Notes under the pieces: generated by a model
What the model was told of the DNA's origin: nothing
Seen by the model: the letters and a program-made list of their open reading frames with translations, nothing else
Database searches by the model: none
Program-made: the position numbers and the translations under genes
Part shown: piece by piece, positions 8,272-16,396 of the stretch
How positions within the stretch are numbered: the stretch's first letter is position 1
Layout: each line of letters opens with the position of its first letter
Assembly: GCF_002514735.1 (NCBI RefSeq)
Contig: NZ_NBWU01000001.1
Coordinates: 62,001 to 126,000 of the forward strand
Origin: Sediminicola luteus
GTDB lineage: Bacteria; Bacteroidota; Bacteroidia; Flavobacteriales; Flavobacteriaceae
DNA length: 64,000 nucleotides
Direction of reading: 5' to 3'

Positions 8272-11200
8272 TTAAAAATTAACTCTCAAGTTCAACGAAT
8301 AAGATCTCATTGATGGAAGCGCCCCATTACGCTCGTATCCAAGGGAGTTTATCGAAGTCCCTTTTCTGTAGGCATCCGGGTCAAAGAAATCGGATACATC
8401 ATTTAAATAGAACAGGTTTCTACCAATGGCACTAAGGCTAACCCCGTTTATACCGGTTCCGTTCAACCATTTAGTCGGGAAATCGTAGGTTAGGCTCAAC
8501 TCCCTAAGTTTTACAAAAGTGGCATCTTCCAAATATTCTTCGGTAGCCCCATCCTTACTTCCGGCCACGGCCCTATACCCTTGACGGGCGGCCTCTCCCC
8601 AATATCTTTCAGGGTTTACATACATGGCGTTATCACCTGCATTAGCGGCACCGGTTACCGGGTCGCCATTGGCATCGAGTACGATATATCCGTTTTCGTC
8701 GAACACCCCGAATACAGAGTTGCCTACCCAACGATCGTACCCGCCGTAAGTAGAACCAATATTTTTATCGCCGCCTTCCCTTAGATTTCTTGGATCGTTA
8801 TCCAAGGCGAACAACCAACCTTCACGACCTTGCAAAGATTCTTTGGAGTATCCGTTTCGGTTCAATTCACGTTTGGTACCACTGAACACATCGCCACCGA
8901 AACTACCATCGATCAAGAAATTCATGGAGATATTCTTGTAGCGCAAGGCACTCTGAATACTTGCGGTAAAATCGGGTTGTATGTTACCCACTTTTACTTC
9001 GGAATCGGTTCCGTTTCGGTTATCGATGATCGGATAACCCTGCTCGTTTACGATTACGGTACCATTGGCATCGCGCAAATAGCGGTATCCGTAGATATCT
9101 CCGAATTTTTCACCTACATAGGCACGGGAACTGTATTCGATATGATCCTCAATCCTATAATATGCCTCACCCGGTAAGTTGAGTTCTTCCAGCACCATTT
9201 CGTTGGTAGCATAGTTCAGGGTCAGATCCCAGGTCCAATCGTCGGTCAGGATCGGTCTTGTATTCACCGACAGTTCGATACCGGTATTCGATATTTCGCC
9301 TACGTTATACAACAAACTGGTAAAACCTGTAGAAACGGCTTGGGGGTAATTATCAATAATTTGATTTTCGGTTACCGAGTTATACCAGGTAAAATCAACA
9401 CCTAGTCTGTTTTGCAAGAAACGGAAATCGGCACCAAACTCTAAAGACTTATTGATCTCTGCCTCGATATTCTCATTACCCACGGAGTTTTGAACGGTTG
9501 CCTGTAACCTTCCTTGCGGATCCGCCCCATAGTTATAATAGGTATTTACCCTATAGATTCCCAAATCGTTACCCACCTCGGCATAAGAGGCCCTGAATTT
9601 GGCAAAATCCAATACCTCGTTTTTAAGACCGTCGAAGGCATCGGTTACTACAAAACCTAAGTTAACTGACGGGTAAAAGAAGCTTCTGTTCTTTTCAGGT
9701 AAGGTAGAACTCCAATCGTTTCTTCCGGTCACGTCCAAGAAAAGATAATCATCATACGAGAACTGGGCACTACCATAAAGCGAATTCAGAGCCTGCTTAT
9801 CGGTTCTGGATGAGAAATCCCTGGTTTCGAGATTATTGGAACTGGTACGGTCATCGGTCAAGAAGTTATTACCCCAAGAATTCAGGATATTGGCCTCGTT
9901 ATACCTGCGGTTTCCTCCAAAATTGGCAGTCATTCCGAACTTCCCAAATTGTTTTTGATAGGTGATATAGAAATCAGTGTTTACCTCTAGGAACGAGTTC
10001 TTTTGGATATTCAATCCGCCTAAGGTATAAGCCTCGGAACGGGCACGGATGGTTTCAAGGTTCACCTCACTATTATCCCAACCTACACGGGCAAAAGCGG
10101 TTAAGCTACCCGCACCTTCAGGGTCTTTCAATAAGTTTAAGTTTAACTTTCCAAAACCGATCAATCGTTTGGTGATATCGTTGTTCTGGTCTTCATAAAC
10201 CGTCCAATAGGGGTTGTTCCTTCCTTTGTTCCAAGCTACCTTTTCTCCATCGTTATGATAGGCGTATGAATATTCTTGGCCAGAGAACGGATATCTATGG
10301 GGTCGTAAACTTTCCAAAGAAATACTCCTAGGCATTTGAAGTAAGGAGTAATACACACTCTCCCTACCCCCAACGGTAGGCCTGTTGTGTGTTTTGGTAT
10401 AGGTGTAGGAAATCCTACCTTCCAAACCAACATATTCGTTTATTTCCGAACCCAAACGCAAGGCCATATTGTAGCGGTCTTGGGTAGATTCGGTTTGTAC
10501 ATCTTCGGCATCTTCGTACAACATGGAAAGGTTGTAGTTCAAGGCATCGGTACCCCCTGTAACATTTAGGTTGTGTACGTTGGTTACCGCTGTACGGAAG
10601 AATTCCTTATGTTGATCGCCATGGGATACCCAAGGTAAAACAGGCTGATCGCGCAACCAATCGTTACGCACCATTTGCCCTTGGTTTAAACGGGGGCCCC
10701 ATGATTTTTCGTCGCGGATATCGGTATGGGCTACCCCATTATCATCTAAGAAAAGCCCGAAACGGTCGGGACTACCCGAACCTGCGCCCCATTCGTTTTG
10801 GATCTCTGGGAAATACATGATTTCGGTCAAACGCAATTGGTTGGAATAATTCACGGAAGGCTTTCCAGAAGTACCTTTTTTAGTGGTGATCATAACTACC
10901 CCATTCAAGGCACGTGAACCATATAATGCCGCGGCATTGGCCCCTTTTAGAACAGAAACCGATTCAATATCCTGTGTATTAAGATCGGCGATACCACTAC
11001 CGAAATCGATGTCGCCACCACCGAAAGAACGGTTAGAGAATGGCACCCCATCTACCACGATCAAAGCTCCGTTAGAGCCTGTGAGTGATGAGCCCCCACG
11101 CAAAACAACTTCAGATGAACCGGTCATACCTGCACCCGTATTGGTAATGGTTATACCGGCCCCTTTGCCTTGTAAAGAAGTTAGGACATTGGATGACCCC

Positions 11201-11934
11201 GAGTTGGCGATCTCTTCACCCTCCACTTCTTCAACAGCATAACCCAAGGCCTTTTTCTCGCGCTGAATACCTAAGGCGGTAACAACCACCTCATCCAGCG
11301 ATTCGGCATCTTCGGCCAAGGATATGTTCACTACCGTACCAGCACTTGCAGTTACCTCTTTATCGGTAAAACCAATATAAGATACCGATAGTGTAGTGGG
11401 GTTATTCTGTAACTCTAAAGTATAGTTACCGTCAAAATCGGTTTGGGTACCATTAGAGGTTCCTTTTTCTATAATATTGGCACCCGGTAAGGGCATACCC
11501 TTACCATCGGTAACCGTACCGGATACCTGCAGGGCTTGTTGGGATACCCTAGGCAAGGGCACCTTTTTTGATGCGGCACGCTTTAATATCATCACTTGAC
11601 GATCATAAATCTCATAGTATACCTCCGAATCTTTGAAAATAAGATCCAAGACGGTCTCTAAAGTATCGCCAGATGCGGTTACGCTAACCTTCTTATCCAG
11701 ATCCACAATGCCTTTACGGTAAAAAAAGCTGAATTCGGTCTGTTGCTCCACTGTGCTAAAAAACTGGAGTAAGCTTACATTCCGCAAGTCGAGATCCAAT
11801 TTAGTGTTCTGGGAATACGTACTTGCTTCAATCTTAAATAATGAAACGATGAGGAAAAGAAAAGTCAGCCTCATTTTCAAACTGATTTTGGGGAATAGGT
11901 CGAAAACCGACCTAGCCCAAGTTAATTTTTTCAT
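8272..11934 (-). CDS. susC-like: SusC/RagA TonB-dependent receptor with STN signalling domain
   Basis: A 1220-residue outer-membrane transporter. After the signal region comes a secretin/TonB short N-terminal (STN) domain at about residues 45-115 (LQFFSTVEQQTEFSFFYRKG ... YEIYDRQVMIL), then a carboxypeptidase-regulatory-like domain (VSGTVTDGKGMPLPGANI), a TonB-box region (LDEVVVTALGIQREKKALGYA), a plug domain with the SusC-type NGALIVVDGVPF motif, and a long beta-barrel ending in LNLRVNF with a terminal aromatic residue. The STN domain, together with the adjacent fecR and sigma genes, indicates a trans-envelope signalling receptor that induces its own operon when substrate is present. It is paired with the SusD gene downstream. 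Confidence 0.93.
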   Translation of the reverse strand: MKKLTWARSVFDLFPKISLKMRLTFLFLIVSLFKIEASTYSQNTKLDLDLRNVSLLQFFSTVEQQTEFSFFYRKGIVDLDKKVSVTASGDTLETVLDLIFKDSEVYYEIYDRQVMILKRAASKKVPLPRVSQQALQVSGTVTDGKGMPLPGANIIEKGTSNGTQTDFDGNYTLELQNNPTTLSVSYIGFTDKEVTASAGTVVNISLAEDAESLDEVVVTALGIQREKKALGYAVEEVEGEEIANSGSSNVLTSLQGKGAGITITNTGAGMTGSSEVVLRGGSSLTGSNGALIVVDGVPFSNRSFGGGDIDFGSGIADLNTQDIESVSVLKGANAAALYGSRALNGVVMITTKKGTSGKPSVNYSNQLRLTEIMYFPEIQNEWGAGSGSPDRFGLFLDDNGVAHTDIRDEKSWGPRLNQGQMVRNDWLRDQPVLPWVSHGDQHKEFFRTAVTNVHNLNVTGGTDALNYNLSMLYEDAEDVQTESTQDRYNMALRLGSEINEYVGLEGRISYTYTKTHNRPTVGGRESVYYSLLQMPRSISLESLRPHRYPFSGQEYSYAYHNDGEKVAWNKGRNNPYWTVYEDQNNDITKRLIGFGKLNLNLLKDPEGAGSLTAFARVGWDNSEVNLETIRARSEAYTLGGLNIQKNSFLEVNTDFYITYQKQFGKFGMTANFGGNRRYNEANILNSWGNNFLTDDRTSSNNLETRDFSSRTDKQALNSLYGSAQFSYDDYLFLDVTGRNDWSSTLPEKNRSFFYPSVNLGFVVTDAFDGLKNEVLDFAKFRASYAEVGNDLGIYRVNTYYNYGADPQGRLQATVQNSVGNENIEAEINKSLEFGADFRFLQNRLGVDFTWYNSVTENQIIDNYPQAVSTGFTSLLYNVGEISNTGIELSVNTRPILTDDWTWDLTLNYATNEMVLEELNLPGEAYYRIEDHIEYSSRAYVGEKFGDIYGYRYLRDANGTVIVNEQGYPIIDNRNGTDSEVKVGNIQPDFTASIQSALRYKNISMNFLIDGSFGGDVFSGTKRELNRNGYSKESLQGREGWLFALDNDPRNLREGGDKNIGSTYGGYDRWVGNSVFGVFDENGYIVLDANGDPVTGAANAGDNAMYVNPERYWGEAARQGYRAVAGSKDGATEEYLEDATFVKLRELSLTYDFPTKWLNGTGINGVSLSAIGRNLFYLNDVSDFFDPDAYRKGTSINSLGYERNGALPSMRSYSLNLRVNF

Positions 11935-11987
11935 AACTTAGTATTGGTTAAATAACGGATTAGTAGTCTTGTAGTTTAATCGATCAT

Positions 11988-12020
11988 AATCGGGGAATGG
12001 GCCAACATTTCCCGATTTTT
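11988..12020 (+). terminator. Hairpin with T-tract between fecR and susC, terminator-like on the plus strand
   Basis: A 12-bp stem (11988-11999 with 12006-12017, one G-T pair) and a 6-base loop is followed on the plus strand by TTTTTGTTTT. Read on the minus strand, as fecR-susC mRNA, the stem has a C-A mismatch and no T-tail. As a terminator it would therefore act on transcripts antisense to susC; alternatively it is a processing or stability hairpin in the operon mRNA. Confidence 0.4.
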
Positions 12021-12056
12021 GTTTTCTGGTCGCACTATGTCATTGGCTATCGGTGT

Positions 12057-13226
12057 TTATGGTTCTTCAATAATTATCTGGTGGTTTTCTTTTTTGAATT
12101 CAAAATCGCTATACCGGGCAAATACATTGAGTATGGCCCCAAGGTCTTCGTCCTTGAAAATTCCGGTATAACGTGTTGCCTCTATTCGGGGGACCCGATT
12201 CACTATTTCTACATCGAACTTACGCTCTAAACGTTTCTTGATCTCAGAAAATGGTGTCTCCTGAAAAATGAGTTGTCCTCGTACCCAGGAGGTATATAAA
12301 TCGGTGTCTACTTCGGTAATACGGGTGGTTTTAGCGTTTCTATCGGTACTGGACATTTGACCCGGCTTTAGATGCACCGCCTTATCGGAATAGTTTTTGG
12401 CATCTAAATGTATGCCTACCTTACCTTCTACGAGAACTGTCCTGACTTCTTGTTCCTCTTCAAAACAACTTACATTAAAGGAGGTGCCCAACACCCTTAC
12501 GGCCGTAGCATCGCCAGCTTCAACGATAAATGGTTGGGCCGGGTTATGGCTCACTTCGAAGTAGCCTTCACCTTTCAATCGGACCCTTCTAATGGTATCC
12601 CCCTTAAAGCTGGTCGGATAACTTAATTCGGTACCGGCATTTAAATGCACCTTGGTACCATCGGCAAGCACCAACTCAAAGGTACGTGCCAAAGGAACTT
12701 TAAGATTATGTGATTTTTTAAGGCCTTCCGCATTGGCGGAATAATCCATCTTTCCGGCGGTCAATGCTACCTTAAGACTCCCGTTATTGGTCAGTAATTG
12801 CTGGGGATCCATATGATCAAGGCCATAAGATTCACCCGAATTGCCAGTGCTGAGAACCACACCTTGTAAAACGGGAGGTTCCAAGGTTGATCCGGAACCA
12901 TTTCTGAGAAAATACACACTGGATAACAACAAGGCCGCTAGCACGGCTGCTGCGGCACCAAGCACCCATTTTCTTTTACGCGCCCTATGGTCTTGGTATC
13001 TGCCCCAAACCTTTTCCTTGGCCGCTTGGGTATCTAAGGAAAGGGAAAAAGATTCGAATTCGGTATACCCTTCCTGGGTTGGCCCTATCTTTGGGTTATG
13101 CCCTTTGTCCGATATATCTTGTTCCAATCGCTCCAATTGTTCCATTTCTTCATTGGTTGCAATACCGGCCATCCTTTTCAGGCGCAGTAAGGCGTGTTCG
13201 TTTCTATTTTCTTGGTTCGATTCCAT
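12057..13226 (-). CDS. fecR-like: FecR-family anti-sigma factor
   Basis: A 389-residue inner-membrane protein: a cytoplasmic sigma-binding N-terminus of about 90 residues (RMAGIATNEEMEQLERLEQDI), one transmembrane helix (VLGAAAAVLAALLLSSVYFL), then a periplasmic FecR domain (TFELVLADGTKVHLNAGTEL, GEGYFEVSHNPAQPFIVEAG, VRVLGTSFNV) and a C-terminal DUF4974-like STN-fold domain (IFQETPFSEIKKRLERKFDVEI). It lies 69 bp after the sigma factor and 122 bp before susC. It is expected to hold the sigma factor inactive until SusC signals through its STN domain. Confidence 0.93.
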   Translation of the reverse strand: MESNQENRNEHALLRLKRMAGIATNEEMEQLERLEQDISDKGHNPKIGPTQEGYTEFESFSLSLDTQAAKEKVWGRYQDHRARKRKWVLGAAAAVLAALLLSSVYFLRNGSGSTLEPPVLQGVVLSTGNSGESYGLDHMDPQQLLTNNGSLKVALTAGKMDYSANAEGLKKSHNLKVPLARTFELVLADGTKVHLNAGTELSYPTSFKGDTIRRVRLKGEGYFEVSHNPAQPFIVEAGDATAVRVLGTSFNVSCFEEEQEVRTVLVEGKVGIHLDAKNYSDKAVHLKPGQMSSTDRNAKTTRITEVDTDLYTSWVRGQLIFQETPFSEIKKRLERKFDVEIVNRVPRIEATRYTGIFKDEDLGAILNVFARYSDFEFKKENHQIIIEEP

Positions 13227-13295
13227 GAATGCGATTAGGGCTTGTACGTTATAAACAATCTAAAAAACAAAAGGGGGTAAACCGGGTAAAAAAAT

Positions 13296-13856
13296 TTAGG
13301 CCAAAACCCAGGCCACCAAGGTAAGGGTGCGTAAATGCCCCAGATGTTCGCGCAACAACGCTTTTCCCCGTTTTTTCTGTGATTTTACGGTTTCCTCGGA
13401 AATCCCCATTTCCTGGGCAATCTCGGCAATACGATAGCCCCGTAAGGTAAGTTCGAATATTTGGCGACAACGCTCGGGCAATTTGGTTAAGGCGTCCCTT
13501 AAATAACGGTAAGACTCTTCTTGGGCAGGTACCTCCCAAAGGGGTATGGCCTCTTTGGCAGAGGCTTTTTCTTTTTCGGCATAGAGTTGCCTTACCTGTT
13601 TGAACTTTTTGTGGTTCAAACATTGGTTACGGACCATGGTATAGAGGTAGGCCCCTAGGCGATCTTCGTTTTCAAATACTTTTCCCAGGTCCAGTATTTT
13701 AACGAATACATCCTGTACCATATCTTCGGCTTGGTTACGATCACCATCCAAAAGTTTTACGGCATGAAAGACCAAAATGGGGTAATAAGAGCCAAATACC
13801 TGATCAAAGGTCTCCCGATCACGTAACCTGACTTCTTGTTTTTTTGCTTCCCCCAT
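13296..13856 (-). CDS. ECF RNA polymerase sigma factor
   Basis: A 186-residue sigma-70 family protein with regions 2 and 4 only. Region 2 holds the polymerase- and -10-binding segment (LDGDRNQAEDMVQDVFVKILDL and AYLYTMVRNQCLNHKK). Region 4 holds the -35-binding helix-turn-helix (LPERCRQIFELTLRGYRIAEIAQEMGISEETVKSQKKRG). It is the first gene of the sigma-fecR-susC-susD unit and probably drives susCD when released from FecR. An overlapping minus-strand frame at 13249-13623 is only a shadow. Confidence 0.93.
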   Translation of the reverse strand: MGEAKKQEVRLRDRETFDQVFGSYYPILVFHAVKLLDGDRNQAEDMVQDVFVKILDLGKVFENEDRLGAYLYTMVRNQCLNHKKFKQVRQLYAEKEKASAKEAIPLWEVPAQEESYRYLRDALTKLPERCRQIFELTLRGYRIAEIAQEMGISEETVKSQKKRGKALLREHLGHLRTLTLVAWVLA

Positions 13857-14058
13857 TTATCTTCGTTGTAGGCTCTGAATTTAATCCAAAGCCAACAATC
13901 GACCAAATTATTATTTATGGGAAAGCTTATGATAGTGACAATGCCACCTGCCTTTTTTGAACTACAAACCACTATTAAACAACAAGTTAACAAATTACAA
14001 GTCCCAGCCAAGAAAGTTTGACGACCATAAAAATACGTAACGGCCTTATATTAACAGC

Positions 14059-16239
14059 TTATTCCCCACTAACTTCCCCTTCCAAATCATACACCACTTT
14101 AAACAAAGGCTGTGCCCCGGTATGTGCGGGTTCTTTTGGGTCGCCAGGTTTAATGGTTATATGGGTAGAATCGTTATGCATTTTAAGGTAATCGCCCAAT
14201 TGCTGTATACGTTTATCTGAATAGGCATGGGCAATGGAATCCATACGTTCGGGGCCTGCCAACACCAAAACGGCCTGGGTCAAATTAAACGAATCATGGC
14301 CGATATGTTCGTTTACAAAGGCCTCGAATTCCGCCGTCTTCTTTTGATAATCCTTATCGGTCTGCTTTTTAAAATCGGCACCGACCACCGCCCTCGCCAA
14401 TGCCTCGCGCTGTAATTCTTGGTCTACAAAATACTGCATCTCTATGGCCAAGCCGGGTTTCTTTTCCTCTAATTGTAATAGTTTATCGAGTTGGCGGTAA
14501 TGTTTGGGCGTGGGAATACTGTCTAAATAATCGAATTTGATTTCAGATATATCGCCCGGATCGCCGCCGACCAAGCCCACCAAAAAGTTGACTGGGGCCG
14601 CCACGGTTTTGGTGATTACGTTCTTAAAGGTGGTCCATACCAATTTTCCGACGTTTATAGAGGGGTCGTCCAAATCGCCCCGAACGGGTACGTCTAGATT
14701 GATATCGCCATTTTTATCGGTCAGCAAAAAGAAAGCGAATTTTAAGGGGAGGTTGTACAAACCGCCTTTGGTGGTTTTTAATGAAGCGTTTTTCACCAAA
14801 AGTTTGTTCTCTATCTCTAACTGTCCGTCGGTTATCTTCGATTTGGAATTGTAGTACATATCGCCTTCCAACAGGCTATGCCCCATATAGTAATTGGTAT
14901 AGATATTGAGGTCGGGCAATAAGAATTTTTTAATGGCGATATCGTAGTCCAGATTTCTAACATAATCGTTCGGGTTCAGGCCCACCTTGGCTACCAAATC
15001 GCCCCTATTGTTCAATACCATAGTGGCATAGAGCTCTACCCAATCGGCCTCACTGGTAATGGCATCGGCCGTGAGGGCCATTTCACTCAAATGATAATTG
15101 AAAGGGCTTCCGGTTAGGTTATCGGTATAATCGAGCACGCCTCCTTTTAAGGCCAAATGGTCTATGACATACTGTAAAGACGTGGCTTCACTGGCTTGGA
15201 CCACGGCCGTGTTTGCGTCTGTTTCTGGGGTTGCGGCACTTTCCTCCAATTTAAAGATGCGGAAGAAATTATTGGAAAGCGAATCGAGTTGAAAATAGGT
15301 ATACGAATCGTTAACCTGTACCGAATCGAGATGGTAGCGATTGGCGTTCATATCTATTTCTTTCAACGAAGCCCGTAGGTGCTTCGAACCCAAGAAGATT
15401 TTATCGGCCGTATCGGTCATTTCGAAATCGGCCACATCTACCTTACCAGTCAAAACTGGCAGATCGGTACTGTTCAGATTCCCGATCAAATCAAGTTGGG
15501 CGCCGACCGTACCTTCCAAGGTATTGATCTCGGCATAGGGCCTTACATACTTATAGAATGGATTAAGATGAAGACCGGCCACATCGAAAAAAGCATCGTA
15601 ATCCCCAGAATTGGGATCAAGCTTAAACACCGATTGGATATGCCCTCCTTTTTTGAGGTCAAATCGTATGGCCGCCTCACTTTTTTCATTTTGGTCCCAA
15701 CCCACAAATGGTACGGCGAAAGAGATATCCTCTAGTGTTGTGGTATGCTCAATATTCTGATTTACAAAATGAAAGTTGGCCTGTTGCAATCTTAAATCCG
15801 TCAGGCTATACTTGAAGGGTTCGGTTGAAGCCCCTACCGTATCGGTGGTTTCGGCAGTGGAATGAAACCGGATTAGGTCGTCGAAATTAAAAGTAGAATC
15901 TTGCATGACCACGGTAGCATCCAACCCCTGTAAGTAAAAACCTTCAACGACCAGCTTATCTTTGAACAGGTTCAAGGGGGCCAAATCGAGCATTAAGGTA
16001 TCAAAAGACACAAAAGGTTTTTCACCATCAGCCTCATACATCACAAAGCCGTAGGCCCTAGCCGTACTGGTAAAGTAATTGTACTTCAATTTTTCCAAGG
16101 CTATCTGCCGACCCAATAATTCCGGACTATTTTTAACGGCATAATAGCGTATGGCACTGGGCAATACGAGGAGTATAAGAACGACGACCCCTAACAGGGA
16201 GAGCAGAACGATTTTCGTCCGCTTACCAAAACGACCCAT
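14059..16239 (-). CDS. AsmA-like DUF748 family protein
   Basis: A 726-residue protein with a single N-terminal membrane anchor (KIVLLSLLGVVVLILLVLPSAIRYY) and a long, mostly beta-stranded periplasmic part. The pattern QIALEKLKYNYFTSTARAYGF and later LNIYTNYYMGHSLLEGDMYYNSKSKI, KFAFFLLTDKNGDINLDVPVRGDLDDP is typical of DUF748/AsmA-like proteins. Related AsmA/TamB/YhdP proteins are involved in outer-membrane lipid homeostasis, so a lipid-bridge role is plausible but unproven here. It stands alone, with about 200 bp before the sigma gene and 157 bp after the GH36-like gene. Confidence 0.75.
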   Translation of the reverse strand: MGRFGKRTKIVLLSLLGVVVLILLVLPSAIRYYAVKNSPELLGRQIALEKLKYNYFTSTARAYGFVMYEADGEKPFVSFDTLMLDLAPLNLFKDKLVVEGFYLQGLDATVVMQDSTFNFDDLIRFHSTAETTDTVGASTEPFKYSLTDLRLQQANFHFVNQNIEHTTTLEDISFAVPFVGWDQNEKSEAAIRFDLKKGGHIQSVFKLDPNSGDYDAFFDVAGLHLNPFYKYVRPYAEINTLEGTVGAQLDLIGNLNSTDLPVLTGKVDVADFEMTDTADKIFLGSKHLRASLKEIDMNANRYHLDSVQVNDSYTYFQLDSLSNNFFRIFKLEESAATPETDANTAVVQASEATSLQYVIDHLALKGGVLDYTDNLTGSPFNYHLSEMALTADAITSEADWVELYATMVLNNRGDLVAKVGLNPNDYVRNLDYDIAIKKFLLPDLNIYTNYYMGHSLLEGDMYYNSKSKITDGQLEIENKLLVKNASLKTTKGGLYNLPLKFAFFLLTDKNGDINLDVPVRGDLDDPSINVGKLVWTTFKNVITKTVAAPVNFLVGLVGGDPGDISEIKFDYLDSIPTPKHYRQLDKLLQLEEKKPGLAIEMQYFVDQELQREALARAVVGADFKKQTDKDYQKKTAEFEAFVNEHIGHDSFNLTQAVLVLAGPERMDSIAHAYSDKRIQQLGDYLKMHNDSTHITIKPGDPKEPAHTGAQPLFKVVYDLEGEVSGE

Positions 16240-16396
16240 AAGGCAAGGAATTTACCCCTAAAAGTAATCGAAATAGTAGCTGCTGCAAGAATAATCGACT
16301 TAAAACTTGTGTTATTTTTTTCAATTCGAGGGCTTCTACCTCAAAATCATCCTATTCCTGCCCAACCCTAAAATGAGTCTTATTATGTAATTGGTA

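Noticed and set aside
8830-9177. 115-codon frame antisense to susC
   Set aside because: No family pattern and covered by the SusC barrel.
13249-13623. Minus-strand frame of 124 codons inside the sigma factor gene
   Set aside because: Overlaps a clear ECF sigma gene in another frame and has no family pattern.
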